Below, in pieces: positions 35,801 to 46,596 of a DNA stretch of 64,000 bases. The notes under the pieces are model-generated. The model was given only the letters and a program-made list of their open reading frames with translations. It ran no database searches and had not been told where the DNA came from. The stretch comes from Caballeronia novacaledonica (GTDB lineage: Bacteria; Pseudomonadota; Gammaproteobacteria; Burkholderiales; Burkholderiaceae), in assembly GCF_900258035.1 (NCBI RefSeq), contig NZ_OGTP01000012.1, positions 62,001-126,000 on the forward strand, in the 5' to 3' direction. Within the stretch, counting starts at the first letter, position 1, and each line of letters begins with the position of its first letter. A program made the translations under genes and the position numbers.

Positions 35801-36927
35801 GGATTGCGCGACGCGAGCGGCACGGCGGCGTCGCGGTCGTTTTCCCATTTTTCGCGCGCGTCGGGCAAATCGAGGTTCGACACGGTGAAGCCCGCGAGCC
35901 CGGCCTTCGGACGCGCGCCGCGGCCCGTTGCGCCTTCGTCGCGGATTTCGCCGCCGGAGCCCGTCGCCGCGCCCGCGAACGGGGAAATCGCGGTCGGGTG
36001 ATTGTGCGTTTCGACCTTCATCAGCGTGTGCGTCGTTTCCACATGACGCTGATAGCGCTCGTCGCGGCCGCGCGGGAACCAGCGCTCCGCGACGCCGCCT
36101 TGCATGATCGCCGAGTTGTCCGAATACGCGACGATCGTGCCTTCGTGATTCAGCTTTTCCGTGTTGCGGATCATCTGGAACAGCGACATGTCCTGCTTTT
36201 CGCCGTCGATGGTCCATTCGCCGTTGAAAATCTTGTGGCGGCAGTGTTCGCTGTTGGCCTGCGCGAACATCATCAGCTCGACGTCGGTCGGATTGCGCTT
36301 CAGGGCTTCGAACGCGTTCACCAGATAGTCGATTTCGTCGTCCGCGAGCGCGAGACCGAGTTCCGCGTTCGCGGCTTCGAGCGCCTGGCGCCCCGCGCCG
36401 ATGATATCGACCGTCTGCAGCGGCTTGGCGGGCAGTTCATCGAAGAGATGCAGCGCCTGATCGCGCGAGGCCGCGACGCTTTCCGTCATGCGGTCGTGCA
36501 ACGCATCCGCGACGGCCGCGCGCGCTTCGTCCGACAGCGCCTTCTTGCCGCCGAGAAAGCCGCTTTTCATGATGACCGAGTACTCGACGCCGCGCTCGAT
36601 GCGCCGCACTTTCTCGAGCCCGCAGTGATGCGCGATGTCGGTCGCCTTGCTCGCCCACGGCGACACCGTGCCGAAGCGCGGCACGACCATGAAAGTCTCG
36701 ACGTGGCCGCGCTCCTTCGGCGCGTCGAACGGCGCGCCGTAGTGCATCAGCGCGTCGATGCGGCTGCTGTCATCGTCGGTGAGCGGCTCGGATGCGTTGA
36801 CGAAATGCAGGAACTGGCCGCGCACGCCGACGATATTCGCGTCGATGCGGGCGAGCGTTTCGAGAAGGCGGTTTTGACGGAAATCGGAGAGGGCCGAAGC
36901 GCCGGGGAAACACGAGAAGTGGGCCAT
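32890..36927 (-). CDS. purL: phosphoribosylformylglycinamidine synthase PurL
   Basis: A 1345-residue large-type FGAR amidotransferase that makes FGAM in purine synthesis. It contains the N-terminal PurS-like region, the central ATP-binding synthase domain with [10 protein letters not shown] and the PVGKDSLSM motif, and a C-terminal glutaminase domain with [16 protein letters not shown] and the nucleophilic cysteine in [10 protein letters not shown]. Length is close to the E. coli protein. A TATAAT element lies about 120 bases upstream; the leader holds a perfect inverted repeat. Confidence 0.95.
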   Translation of the reverse strand: MAHFSCFPGASALSDFRQNRLLETLARIDANIVGVRGQFLHFVNASEPLTDDDSSRIDALMHYGAPFDAPKERGHVETFMVVPRFGTVSPWASKATDIAHHCGLEKVRRIERGVEYSVIMKSGFLGGKKALSDEARAAVADALHDRMTESVAASRDQALHLFDELPAKPLQTVDIIGAGRQALEAANAELGLALADDEIDYLVNAFEALKRNPTDVELMMFAQANSEHCRHKIFNGEWTIDGEKQDMSLFQMIRNTEKLNHEGTIVAYSDNSAIMQGGVAERWFPRGRDERYQRHVETTHTLMKVETHNHPTAISPFAGAATGSGGEIRDEGATGRGARPKAGLAGFTVSNLDLPDAREKWENDRDAAVPLASRNPADQNAPYGRPNRIASPLQIMIDGPIGAAAFNNEFGRPNLGGYFRTYEQNVAGRVRGYHKPIMIAGGIGNISDQHTHKNDLPGGTLLIQIGGPGMRIGMGGGAASSMATGANTAELDFDSVQRGNPEIQRRAQEVINTCWQMGDGNPILSIHDVGAGGISNAFPELVDGAGKGARFELRKVQLEESGLSPREIWSNEAQERYVLAISPADLPAFQAICERERCPVAVVGVATEERQLKLIDEANEGQEPVDMPMDVLLGKPPKMHRDVTRESAQFTPVDVTGLALSQVAVDVLKHPTVASKSFLITIGDRSVGGTTARDQFVGPWQVPVADCAVTTMDYAGFRGEAMTMAERTPLAVIDAPASGRMAVGEAVTNIASAPIESLNKLKLSANWMAACGSAGEDAALYDTVKAIGMELCPALGISIPVGKDSLSMRTKWQDARGGAREVVSPVSLIISAFAPVEDVRRHLTPQLVADTNTVLIAIDLGRGRNRMGGSILAQVTQQVGDAVPDVDDPEDLKRFFAAIQALNAGGKLLAYHDRSDGGLWATVCEMAFAGHAGVSLNVDMLTLDAEHESDYGDAKDWAKQTSGRRDDRTIRALFSEELGAVVQVRASDRDAVLGALREHGLSACSHVIGKPNENGAIEIYRDAKKIFDAPRVELHRAWSEVSWRIARLRDNPACADAEYDALLDAADPGMSPVLSFDPAEDVAAPFIATGKRPRVAILREQGVNSHLETAYAFDRAGFDAHDVHMSDLLEGRATLTDFAGAVACGGFSYGDVLGAGEGWAKTIRFNQRLADMFAAFFGRTDTFALGICNGCQMMSSLASIIPGAENWPKFTRNKSEQFEARFSLVEVQSSPSIFFAGMEGSRIPVAVAHGEGFADFSQQGDPAKALVAMRYVDHRGNATEQYPFNPNGSPQGITSVTTPDGRFTVLMPHMERVHRNVQMSWTPEDWTTDGSPWLRVFQNARRFLG

Positions 36928-36978
36928 TGTGACGGTGCGTCGATGACGTCTGTGTGCCGCTCGCGCGACGCTCGCATT

Positions 36979-37002
36979 TTTGCGAATCGAAAAATTCGCA
37001 AA
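36979..37002 (-). promoter_or_regulatory. perfect 9-base inverted repeat in the purL leader
   Basis: Arms TTTGCGAAT and ATTCGCAAA enclose a six-base loop, about 52 bases upstream of the purL ATG and downstream of the candidate -10. It may be an RNA stem controlling translation or a regulator site; no U-run follows. Confidence 0.45.
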
Positions 37003-37049
37003 TTCGGACTCGAGCGCGCGAAACGGCGTGAGGCGAAAGGAAGACCGCG

Positions 37050-37055
37050 ATTATA
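37050..37055 (-). promoter_or_regulatory. candidate -10 element for purL
   Basis: A perfect TATAAT on the minus strand, about 123 bases before the purL ATG. The -35 region is poor. Confidence 0.4.
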
Positions 37056-37390
37056 ACCCGGAAGCGTCTCGAAATCGGCCGGACGATCCGTGCGCGCGGC
37101 GCGTGGCGGCGGCCCGGTGACGCGCAACGGCCCGGCCGCTTATCCCGAAATTATGCGCACTCGCCCGGCCACGTCAAAAGGTGTGAGACGCGCACCGCAA
37201 GACCGTGCGGCTCGCCGTCCCTTGCAAGCGATTTTGGCGCTATCATGGCGCGCTTTCTTCGGGTCCGGCGTGGCGAGTCGCGCCGCCGGGTCCGTCGTTT
37301 CACCGACAAGGCGCGCGGCTTCGGGCGCTCCCGCCCGCGCGTCACGCCGCGCAGCACTGCAATCTCGCGCCTTCGGGTACACATAAAGTC
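37056..37390. other. intergenic region between purL and the DadA-like gene
   Basis: About 330 bases with GC-rich short frames but no supported gene. It must contain the promoter for the divergent amino-acid oxidoreductase; TATCAT at 37241-37246 is a weak -10 candidate. Confidence 0.4.
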
Positions 37391-38683
37391 ATGGATGTCA
37401 TCGTCATCGGCGGAGGAATCGCCGGCATCGCCACCGCTTATCAATTGCATGCGGCCGGCCATCGCGTCTGCGTGATCGAGCGTCACGCGACCGTCGCGCA
37501 AGGCGCCACCTACGGGCAGGGCGGCGCGCTCCTGCCCTCGCCGCTCGATGTCTGGTTCGGGCCGACCTTCATGGCGTCGAGCCGCTCGAAGCAAAGCGGC
37601 ATGGTGGTCAAGACCGGCTTCGACTCGGCCGCGCGCGATTTCCTCAAGCAACTCGCGGCGCTGCGCGATCCCGAAGCGTTCGCGGCGCAGTACGCGCATC
37701 TTCAGCCGCTCGTGGCGTTGTCGCGGCGCGTGCTGGCGGACATCGAAAGCAGCCTGGAACTCGACTTCGAACAGCGGCGCGGCATGCTGCACGTATTCCG
37801 GCAGCCGCGCGAACTCGAAGAAGCGCAGCCGGCCATCGCCCTGCTCAAAGGCTGCGGCGTGCCGTACCGGTTGCTGACGCCCGAGGAATGCGTCGCCGTC
37901 GAGCCTTCCGTGCCGGACCATCCCGAATTCGCGGGCGGCGTGCTGCTGCCCGAGGAACGCACCGCGAACTGCCCGCTCTTCACCAAGCAGTTGAAGCAGG
38001 TGCTGGAAGACAACGGCGTGCAGTTCCGCATGCACCGGACCGTCGCTTCGGTGCGGCTGGACGGCGCGCGCGCCGCCGTCGAGCTTGCCGATCCGGGCGA
38101 GGGCAAGAAGCGCAGCGCCGAGGTCGAGCTGATTACGGCGGATGCGATCGTCGTCGCGGCGGGCACCGGCACGCCGGGGCTCGTCGGCGGCTTCAAGTCG
38201 GCGTCCTCGCTCTTTCCGCTGCGCGTGCATACGCTGACCGCGCCCGTCGCCTACGAGGAGCGCGTGCCGCATCTCACGGTCGTCGATACGGTCAAGCGCA
38301 TCACCATGACACGCGTGAACCAGCGGCTGCGTGTGGGCGGCGCGGGCGTGTTCCAGAGCGCGTCCAAGGCCGACAAGCCGCTCGACGCCGCGCTGTCGCA
38401 GCGCGCCCTCGATCTGCTCGGCCAGGGCACGCACGACTGGATTCCGGGCGCGGCGCGCGTCTCCGTCGCGCGTCCATGGGACGGTCTGCGGCTGATCACC
38501 GCCGACGGACTGCCGGTCGTCGGGGCGGCGCGTCATCCGCGGCTTTTCGTAAACGCGGCGCACGGCCCGGCGGGCTGGGGCCTCGCGTGCGGGTCTGCTA
38601 AAGTGATCGCGGACCTCGTCTCCGGCGTCACACCCGACGTTCCCGCCAGCACGCTGGCTGCGCTCAGCATCGAGCGCTTCTGA
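37391..38683 (+). CDS. FAD-dependent D-amino acid dehydrogenase-like oxidoreductase
   Basis: A 430-residue DAO-family flavoprotein. The dinucleotide-binding motif VIVIGGGIAGIATAYQL opens the protein, followed by GATYGQGG and a C-terminal GPAGWGLACGSA motif that holds FAD. It resembles DadA, which oxidises D-amino acids to keto acids and passes electrons to the respiratory chain; substrate not fixed. ATG 37391 starts the motif directly. The next gene, nnrDE, begins 80 bases downstream in the same direction. Confidence 0.85.
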   Translation: MDVIVIGGGIAGIATAYQLHAAGHRVCVIERHATVAQGATYGQGGALLPSPLDVWFGPTFMASSRSKQSGMVVKTGFDSAARDFLKQLAALRDPEAFAAQYAHLQPLVALSRRVLADIESSLELDFEQRRGMLHVFRQPRELEEAQPAIALLKGCGVPYRLLTPEECVAVEPSVPDHPEFAGGVLLPEERTANCPLFTKQLKQVLEDNGVQFRMHRTVASVRLDGARAAVELADPGEGKKRSAEVELITADAIVVAAGTGTPGLVGGFKSASSLFPLRVHTLTAPVAYEERVPHLTVVDTVKRITMTRVNQRLRVGGAGVFQSASKADKPLDAALSQRALDLLGQGTHDWIPGAARVSVARPWDGLRLITADGLPVVGAARHPRLFVNAAHGPAGWGLACGSAKVIADLVSGVTPDVPASTLAALSIERF

Positions 38684-38763
38684 CGGCTTCACGGGCACGA
38701 TTGCTGCGGGCGCGCCGGGTTGCCGAACGATTCGATTCCCGACGCGCCCTTTCGTCCGCCGCC

Positions 38764-40332
38764 ATGACCGCTGCCCGCTCGCCCTACTTCAGCCCCAAAG
38801 ACGATCCGCTCGCACTCCTGACGCTCAGCGAACTGCGCACGCTCGAAACGCGCGCAGCCGCCGCGCTGCCGCCGCACACGCTGATGGCACGCGCGGGCAC
38901 GGCGGCCGCGCAATGTCTCATCGACATGTTCGAGCACGATCCCGATCCCAATTTCCGCGCACGGCCGGTGTGGCTCGCGGCCGGCCCCGGCAACAACGGC
39001 GGCGACGCGCTCGTGATGGCCGAGCGGCTGCATCGCGCGGACATCGCCGTGCGGGTGTGCATGCCGGTCGAGGTCAAACCCGACGACGCGCGCTGGGCGC
39101 TCGAATCGGCGCGCGCGGCGGGCGTGCCGATCGACGATCGTCCGCCCGCATCGTTCGACGGCTTCGGCTGGCTCGTCGACGGCATGTTCGGCATCGGTCT
39201 CACGCGTGCGCTCGAAGGCGTGTTCGCGGATATCGCCGCGCGCATGACGCGCCGTTCCGGTGCATCGGGCCGCGTGCTCGCGCTCGACGTCCCGAGCGGT
39301 CTGAACAGCGACACCGGCGCGCCGGTGAACGGCGGCGAAGCCGTGCGCGCGACGGACACCATCACGTTCATCGGCGCGAAGCCGGGGCATTTCACGTCTC
39401 AGGGCCGCGATCTGACGGGACGGCTTTTCATTTCGACGCTGGAGATCGATTCGAGCGTCGCGCCGTCGATCACGCTCAACGCGCCCGCGCTCTTCGGCGC
39501 GTGCATGCCGCCGCGCGACAACGCGACCAACAAGGGCACATTCGGCTCGCTCGCGGTGGTCGGCGGCGACACCGGCATGTGCGGCGCGCCGATCCTCGCC
39601 GCGCGCATGGCGCTCTACGGCGGCGCGGGAAAGGTGCACGTCGCGTTTCTGGGCGACGGCTTTCCGCCCTACGATCCGCCGCATCCGGAACTGATGCTGC
39701 ATCGCGCCGACGGCTTCGCGCTCGACAAGATGGACGCGCTGGCGATCGGCTGCGGCATGGGCACGAGCGACCACGCGAAAAACATGCTGACGGACGCGCT
39801 GAAACTCGACGTCCCGAAACTGCTCGACGCCGACGCGCTCAATCTCGTCGCGAAAGACGACGCGCTCGCTTCCGCCGTTGCCGCGCGCGGCGCGCAGGGC
39901 GATCCGTGCATCCTGACGCCGCATCCGCTCGAAGCGGCGCGTCTCCTGCAAACCGACGCGAAATCCGTGCAGGCCGACCGCATCGCCGCCGCGCGCCAGC
40001 TCGCCGCGCGCTATGGGGCGATCGCGGTGCTCAAGGGCTCGGGCACGGTGATCGCATCGCCCGATGGCCGCGTCTCGGTGAATCCGACCGGCAACGCCGG
40101 CCTCGCGACAGGCGGCACCGGCGACGTGCTCGGCGGATTGATCGGAGCATTGCTCGCGCAGAAACTGCCGGCTTACGAAGCCGCGCTCGCGGGCGTCTAT
40201 CTGCACGGTCTCGCCGCGCAGACCCTCACCGACGACGGCATCGGCCCGGCCGGATTGACCGCGGGCGAACTCGCGCCCGCCGTGCGCGGTCTCATCAACC
40301 GCCGCTTTTACGCGGAGCATGCGCGAAGCTGA
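38764..40332 (+). CDS. nnr: bifunctional NAD(P)H-hydrate repair enzyme (epimerase and ADP-dependent dehydratase)
   Basis: A 522-residue fusion. The N-terminal epimerase domain (YjeF_N) shows AARAGTAAA-like lead-in and GPGNNGGDALVMAERL; the C-terminal dehydratase domain (YjeF_C / carbohydrate kinase fold) has GSLAVVGGDTGMCGAP and the ATP-site GGTGDVLGGLIGALLA. It repairs NADHX and NADPHX. ATG 38764 is chosen because homology begins there; no clear ribosome binding site. The gene is followed by an 11-base inverted repeat. Confidence 0.93.
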   Translation: MTAARSPYFSPKDDPLALLTLSELRTLETRAAAALPPHTLMARAGTAAAQCLIDMFEHDPDPNFRARPVWLAAGPGNNGGDALVMAERLHRADIAVRVCMPVEVKPDDARWALESARAAGVPIDDRPPASFDGFGWLVDGMFGIGLTRALEGVFADIAARMTRRSGASGRVLALDVPSGLNSDTGAPVNGGEAVRATDTITFIGAKPGHFTSQGRDLTGRLFISTLEIDSSVAPSITLNAPALFGACMPPRDNATNKGTFGSLAVVGGDTGMCGAPILAARMALYGGAGKVHVAFLGDGFPPYDPPHPELMLHRADGFALDKMDALAIGCGMGTSDHAKNMLTDALKLDVPKLLDADALNLVAKDDALASAVAARGAQGDPCILTPHPLEAARLLQTDAKSVQADRIAAARQLAARYGAIAVLKGSGTVIASPDGRVSVNPTGNAGLATGGTGDVLGGLIGALLAQKLPAYEAALAGVYLHGLAAQTLTDDGIGPAGLTAGELAPAVRGLINRRFYAEHARS

Positions 40333-40348
40333 CACATTTCCGGCGCTC

Positions 40349-40379
40349 GCTTGCAAAGCCCTTGTGACGCTTTGCAAGC
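40349..40379 (+). repeat. perfect 11-base inverted repeat between nnr and pgi
   Basis: Arms GCTTGCAAAGC and GCTTTGCAAGC flank a nine-base loop, starting 17 bases after the nnr stop. No U-run follows, so it is a weak terminator at best; operator or mRNA-stabilising hairpin are alternatives. Confidence 0.55.
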
Positions 40380-40527
40380 ATCCGTTCATGCATCGTCGCT
40401 ATACTCTTTTTTGATTCGGGCAACCGCGGCCGCTTAGTCGCGTTCACCAGACGCGACACGCACAGGCAAGCCGAGCCGCAATCGCACGAACGTATTCCTC
40501 TGTCACTCTCAGACTAACGGACCGCTC

Positions 40528-42162
<1,635 letters not shown>

Positions 42163-42185
42163 AGCGCCGGGCGTTGCCTTCGAAG

Positions 42186-42217
42186 GCCCGCGACGCTTTT
42201 CGCCTCGCGGGCTTTTT
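42186..42217 (+). terminator. intrinsic terminator after pgi
   Basis: Seven-base stem GCCCGCG / CGCGGGC with a 13-base loop is followed by five Ts; its end overlaps the stop codon of the opposite-strand ABC ATPase gene. Confidence 0.75.
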
Positions 42218-42917
42218 AAACGCCGAGACCGTTGACGAGGCGCCCCGCTTCGATCGTCACCGTGGCGTCGCATCGCTCGGCGAGTTCCTGATCGTGCGTG
42301 ACGAGCACGAGCGTCGCGCCGTTGCGCCGGTTCATCTCGAACATCAGATCGATGATGGCGTAGCCGGTGGCGGCGTCGAGGCTGCCGGTGGGTTCGTCGG
42401 CGAAAAGCACGGCGGGATGCGTGACGAACGCGCGCGCGAGCGCGACGCGCTGCTGCTCGCCGCCGGAAAGCAGCTTCGGATAGTGTCCGGTGCGTTGCGA
42501 AAGCCCGACCTGATCGAGCAGCGCACGGGCGCGCGCGGCAATCTCGCTGTGCGGCGTCTCCGCGCGCAACTCGAGCGGCAGCATCACGTTTTCGAGCGCG
42601 GTCAGATGCGGCATCAACTGGAACGACTGGAACACGAAGCCGACGGCGCCGCTTCGAAGCGCAGCGCGTTCGTCTTCGTTCAGCGTGGAAAGCTCCTTGC
42701 CGAGCAGACGAACCGAGCCGCCGCTCGCGCTGTCCAATCCGGCGAGCAGGCCGAGCAATGTCGACTTGCCCGAGCCCGATGCACCGACGATCGCGACGCT
42801 GCTCCCCTTCGCGATCGACAGATCGATCTGATCGAGAATCGTGAGTTCGCCCGTTGCGTCGTTCACTCGCTTGCTTAATCCCCGTACTTCGATGACCGGC
42901 TCGATATTGTTTTGCAT
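42216..42917 (-). CDS. ABC transporter ATP-binding protein, YbbA/LolD type
   Basis: A 233-residue ATPase of the MacB/LolD/YbbA class. Walker A is GASGSGKST near residue 45, the Q-loop [19 protein letters not shown] follows, then signature [15 protein letters not shown] and Walker [19 protein letters not shown] precedes ATG 42917. In E. coli the ybbA ATPase lies divergent from tesA with the permease ybbP downstream; here the downstream gene is the 3' end of pgi, so no permease follows. It may work with a permease elsewhere. Confidence 0.85.
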   Translation of the reverse strand: MQNNIEPVIEVRGLSKRVNDATGELTILDQIDLSIAKGSSVAIVGASGSGKSTLLGLLAGLDSASGGSVRLLGKELSTLNEDERAALRSGAVGFVFQSFQLMPHLTALENVMLPLELRAETPHSEIAARARALLDQVGLSQRTGHYPKLLSGGEQQRVALARAFVTHPAVLFADEPTGSLDAATGYAIIDLMFEMNRRNGATLVLVTHDQELAERCDATVTIEAGRLVNGLGV

Positions 42918-43587
42918 GGACACCTTGAAAAGAAACTTGCGCAGCTTCGTTCCCGCCATCGCGCTGATGGCGGCCTATTGCACGACTGCGCACGCCGCAA
43001 ACGCGCAAGCCGCGCCGCAACCGAAGCCCGCCATCGTCGTGCTGGGCGATAGTCTCTCGGCCGAATACGGTCTGCCGCGCGACACCGGCTGGGTCAATCT
43101 GCTGCGCGACAAGCTGGCGAAGGAGCGTTTCGATTATAGCGTCGCCAATTCGAGCATCAGCGGCGACACCACGAGCGGCGGACGCGCGCGCCTGACCGCA
43201 GTGCTTTCGCGCATCAAGCCCGCTGTCGTCATCGTCGAACTCGGCGCGAACGACGCGCTGCGTGGCGTGCCGCTCGCGACGACGGAGACGAATCTGCGCG
43301 GCATCGTCGAGGCATCGCAGGCCGCGCATGCGAAGGTTTTACTCATCGGCATGTACGTTCCGCCCAATTACGGCCCCGACTACACGCAAAAGTTCCACGC
43401 GGTCTACGAGCGCATCGCGAAAGACAAGAACGTGCCGCTTGTGCCCTTTCTGCTGGCCGGCATGGCTGACAAGCCCGCCATGTTCCAGGCCGACCAGATT
43501 CATCCGACGGTGCAGGCCCAGCCTTTGCTACTGGATAACGTCTGGCCAACCTTGAAACCCTTGCTGGGCGCCAGTGCGTCGCACTAA
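42916..43587 (+). CDS. tesA: secreted GDSL esterase / lysophospholipase, TesA-like
   Basis: A 223-residue SGNH hydrolase with a signal peptide (residues 1-27, ending TTAHA). The nucleophile serine is residue 46 in VVLGDSLSAEYG; the oxyanion residues are in NSSISGDT and ELGANDAL, and the Asp-His pair in DQIHPT. It should act in the periplasm on acyl esters. Its ATG overlaps the divergent ATPase ATG by two bases, and no ribosome binding site is visible upstream, so an alternative start is possible. Confidence 0.88.
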   Translation: MDTLKRNLRSFVPAIALMAAYCTTAHAANAQAAPQPKPAIVVLGDSLSAEYGLPRDTGWVNLLRDKLAKERFDYSVANSSISGDTTSGGRARLTAVLSRIKPAVVIVELGANDALRGVPLATTETNLRGIVEASQAAHAKVLLIGMYVPPNYGPDYTQKFHAVYERIAKDKNVPLVPFLLAGMADKPAMFQADQIHPTVQAQPLLLDNVWPTLKPLLGASASH

Positions 43588-43713
43588 CCGAGACGCCGCG
43601 CGTGCCAGCTTCAGCAACCCGACGCGGAGCACGGCCAAGATTCAGATCTCTGAGACTTTCGCGTAACTCTTATAACCCCGCTCGTTTGGCGAGCGACTCT
43701 ACAAGGAGGTCAC

Positions 43714-44055
43714 GTGAAATTAATCCCTCTTCTCGCCCTGACCGTTGCGATCTCGGCCTGTGCCGCGCAGCCGCCCGCCGGCGTGCAGCAAGTCGGCACG
43801 AGCCAGAAGGCGCCGAAAGTCGTCGCGCAATGCGTCGCCCAGAAGTGGGCTGACTCGTCGCAGCAGCAAGTCGTGTCGCAAGACACGCTCGCGAACGATC
43901 AGGCCGTCGACGTCTACGTTCCCGGCCAGCAACCGCCGACCGGCGCGGCGGCGATCGTCCGCCCGGCGTGGACGGGTTCGGGCACGTGGGTCGGTTTCCG
44001 CGCCTCGGGCGCCGCCGGCAGCCAGGCGACCGGCGCCATTCAAGGTTGCCTGTAA
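43714..44055 (+). CDS. small lipoprotein of unknown function (113 aa)
   Basis: The frame starts at a GTG preceded by an excellent AAGGAGGT, giving MKLIPLLALTVAISACAAQ, a lipoprotein signal with lipobox cysteine at residue 16. The mature part has two further cysteines (VAQCVAQKW and IQGCL) and a Trp/Gly-rich centre with RPAWTGSGTWVGFR. No family recognised; it resembles small Burkholderia lipoproteins. It has a promoter-like TTATAAC upstream, a short leader hairpin (CGCTCG/CGAGCG) and a strong terminator. Confidence 0.75.
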   Translation: MKLIPLLALTVAISACAAQPPAGVQQVGTSQKAPKVVAQCVAQKWADSSQQQVVSQDTLANDQAVDVYVPGQQPPTGAAAIVRPAWTGSGTWVGFRASGAAGSQATGAIQGCL

Positions 44056-44087
44056 TCGAACTTCGCCTGATGGCGGCGTAGTCAAGC

Positions 44088-44123
44088 AAAAGCCCCGCAT
44101 CCTTCCGGAAGCGGGGCTTTTTT
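44088..44123. terminator. bidirectional terminator between the small lipoprotein gene and ppiD
   Basis: Eight-base stem AGCCCCGC / GCGGGGCT with a 12-base loop is flanked by As on the left and six Ts on the right, so it can end transcription of the lipoprotein gene and of ppiD on the other strand. Confidence 0.85.
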
Positions 44124-44139
44124 ACGATGTCAACGTCGA

Positions 44140-46062
44140 TCAGTTCGACGACTGCGGCGCCGCCTGGCTCAGCTTGACCTTCGAGCGCGCCTTCAACGAA
44201 TTGATGTACGCCTCCATGTCGGCTTGCGCATACACCTGCGCGACCTGCTGTTGCGCGCCCGCGAGACGATCGGCGGCAACCGGCGCGCCCTTCTCGATGC
44301 CGTTCACGCGATAGATCGCGTAGCCATCCGCGCCGAGATCCACGCCGACATAAGCCGGCAGCTTCGCTGCGTCCACCTTGAAGATCGCGCTCAGCGCCGC
44401 GGGCGGCAAGCCTTGCGCGTCGTTACGCGACACCGTGACGGGCGACGTGAAGCCATCCGCCGACTTCGACTTCTGCAGGTCCGCGAGCTTCGCGTCGCCT
44501 TCCTTCTTCGCCATCGCGGCGGCCATGTCGGCGACGACCTTCTTGCGCACGTCGTCCTTCACGGCGTCGAACGCCGGAATCGAAGACGCCTTGTAGTCGG
44601 TCACGCGCGCGGCGATCAGCGTGTTGCTGCCCACGTCGATAGCCTGCGTGTTGTTGCGATCCTTCGCCGCATCCGGCGCGAAGACGGCCGCGAGGAACTT
44701 CGGATTGTTGAGCGGATTGTCCTGTGGCAACTGCGGATTCGGCTTCGGACCGACCGTCGCGGTCTGGATCGTCAGCTTGTATTTGTCCGCGGCGGGCTGC
44801 AGCGACTTCGCCTTCTCGTAGACCAGATCGGTGAAGCCTTGCGCGTCTTCCGCGAAGCCCTTCGTGCCTTGCTGGGCCGCATAGTCCTTCGCGAGCGCGT
44901 CCTTCACTTCATCGAACGGCTTCGTGACCGATGGCTTCACGTCCGTCGCCTGGATGATGTGATAACCGAAGTCCGACTCGACGATATTGCTCACTTCGCC
45001 CTTCTTCAGGCTGAACGCGGCGTCGTCGAACGCCTTGCCGCCCGCGATCTGGCCATGACCGAAGTAGCCGAGATCGCCGCCCTTGCCCGCCGAGCCGGGA
45101 TCATCCGAGTTCTTCTGCGCGATCTGTGCGAACTGGTCCGGATGCGCCTTGACTTGCGCGAGCAATTCTTCGGCTTTCTGCTTCGCCTTCGCCTTGTCGG
45201 CCGCGCTCGCGTCCTTCGGCGCGTTCACGAGAATGTGGCTCGCGCGCACTTCCGCTTCCGTGCGATAGCGCTGGATATTGTCGTCGTAGTACTTCTTGAG
45301 ATCGGCGTCGCTCGGTTTCGATGCCGCCGCGACCGTCGCCGGCGACAGGAGCAGATACTGGATCGCGGCCGTCTCGGGCGTCGCGAAGTCGTTGCGATGC
45401 GCGTCGTAGTAAGCGGTGAGCTGCGCGTCGGTCGGCTGGATCTTCGAGGTGTAATCGGCCGTGCGCAGCGACAGGCCCTGCACGGTGCGCTTCTGCTCCG
45501 CGAGTTCCGTCAGGCTCTGTGCGAGCGACTTCGACGTGAACGACGTCGTCTGGATGCTGCCCGGAATCTGCTCGGTCGCGATCGTGTAGCGCATGCGTTC
45601 GTCGTACTGCGCGGGCGTCATGCCCTGCATCGCGAGCAGTTGCTTGTAGCGGTCGAGGTCGATGCTGCCGTCGGGCTTCTTCAGCGACGAGATCACCGGA
45701 TCGGACAGCAGCGCGCGGCGTACGGCGTCGTCCGATGCGGTCAGATGCAGACGCTGCGTTTCGTCGGCCATCGCGCGTTGCTGCACGAGGCTGTCGACCA
45801 TCGCGGCGCGTGCCTCGGGCGTGTCGAACATCTTGGCGTCGAACTGCGCGCCGAGCATCGAGCGGGCGCGGTCCACTTGCTGACGGAAGGCGCTGTCGAA
45901 CTCGGCGCGCGTGATCTTGTGACCATTCACGCTGGCGACGTAGGAGCTTTCGTCGAAATAGTTGCTGAAGCCCTGAATCCCGACCATGCCCAGACCGGGC
46001 ACGATGATCAGGATCAGCAGAGCCATCATCAGGCGCTGGTGATTACGGAAAAAGTCGAGCAT
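44140..46062 (-). CDS. ppiD: periplasmic folding chaperone PpiD
   Basis: A 640-residue inner-membrane-anchored chaperone with a SurA-like N-terminal domain and a central parvulin domain. The N-terminus has the anchor MMALLILIIVPGLGMVGI, and the parvulin part holds ASHILVNAPKDASAADKA, SDDPGSAGKGGDLGYFG and ESDFGYHIIQ. It associates with the SecYEG exit and helps exported proteins fold. Its position next to hupB-lon-clpXP-tig matches the E. coli order. The start has no strong ribosome binding site. Confidence 0.93.
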   Translation of the reverse strand: MLDFFRNHQRLMMALLILIIVPGLGMVGIQGFSNYFDESSYVASVNGHKITRAEFDSAFRQQVDRARSMLGAQFDAKMFDTPEARAAMVDSLVQQRAMADETQRLHLTASDDAVRRALLSDPVISSLKKPDGSIDLDRYKQLLAMQGMTPAQYDERMRYTIATEQIPGSIQTTSFTSKSLAQSLTELAEQKRTVQGLSLRTADYTSKIQPTDAQLTAYYDAHRNDFATPETAAIQYLLLSPATVAAASKPSDADLKKYYDDNIQRYRTEAEVRASHILVNAPKDASAADKAKAKQKAEELLAQVKAHPDQFAQIAQKNSDDPGSAGKGGDLGYFGHGQIAGGKAFDDAAFSLKKGEVSNIVESDFGYHIIQATDVKPSVTKPFDEVKDALAKDYAAQQGTKGFAEDAQGFTDLVYEKAKSLQPAADKYKLTIQTATVGPKPNPQLPQDNPLNNPKFLAAVFAPDAAKDRNNTQAIDVGSNTLIAARVTDYKASSIPAFDAVKDDVRKKVVADMAAAMAKKEGDAKLADLQKSKSADGFTSPVTVSRNDAQGLPPAALSAIFKVDAAKLPAYVGVDLGADGYAIYRVNGIEKGAPVAADRLAGAQQQVAQVYAQADMEAYINSLKARSKVKLSQAAPQSSN

Positions 46063-46289
46063 GCGTGGCGCTGCGTGGTTATAACAAAACGCTCGATATT
46101 ACAACAGTGGACGGGGAAAAGGCGAAAGGCGCGAGGGATTTGCGATGCCGGAGGCGAAATAATCGCACCATTTTTTGTAATGAAGGGTGCCGCGCTTCGA
46201 AAATGCGCTGCGTGCAGTGATTTCGGATGGTCGTAGACACACGCCGGTTCGTACAATCGTTAGCATTCTTAACGACAACGAAAGCGCGT

Positions 46290-46331
46290 AAAAACAAAAA
46301 ATCCCGCAAGCGACGCCGCATGCGGGATTTT
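46290..46331 (-). terminator. terminator after tRNA-Asp
   Basis: Eight-base stem ATCCCGCA / TGCGGGAT (46301-46308, 46321-46328) is followed on the minus strand by five Ts and GTTTTT. It ends the hupB-tRNA transcript. Confidence 0.8.
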
Positions 46332-46343
46332 CATGTTTGATTC

Positions 46344-46420
46344 TGGCGGAGCGGACGGGACTCGAACCCGCGACCCCCGGCGTGACAGGCCGGTATTCTA
46401 ACCAACTGAACTACCGCTCC
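46344..46420 (-). tRNA. tRNA-Asp (anticodon GTC)
   Basis: A 77-base cloverleaf with acceptor GGAGCGG / CCGCTCC, anticodon loop CTGTCAC, T-loop GTTCGAGTC and genomically encoded CCA. It lies 26 bases downstream of tRNA-Val on the same strand. Confidence 0.95.
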
Positions 46421-46446
46421 TGGGTAGCGCGCAATGAACTGAGACC

Positions 46447-46522
46447 TGGTGGGTGCTGAGAGGCTCGAACTCCCGACCTACGCCTTGTAAGGGCGCCGCT
46501 CTACCAACTGAGCTAAGCACCC
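46447..46522 (-). tRNA. tRNA-Val (anticodon TAC)
   Basis: A 76-base cloverleaf with acceptor GGGTGCT / AGCACCC, anticodon loop CTTACAA, T-loop GTTCGAGCC and encoded CCA. It is 74 bases downstream of hupB, without an obvious terminator or promoter between. Confidence 0.95.
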
Positions 46523-46596
46523 GGTCCGCAAATTCACTCGGTTTGCGCTGCGCCGAATTCAGTGCCTTGCGAGAGGCGCTGCATCCAGCGAGTCCG

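Noticed and set aside
33556..37056. Open frame of more than 1100 codons on the plus strand opposite purL
   Set aside because: It mirrors the purL codons in GC-rich DNA, is full of Arg/Ala/Asp/His without any recognisable fold, and has no ribosome binding site.
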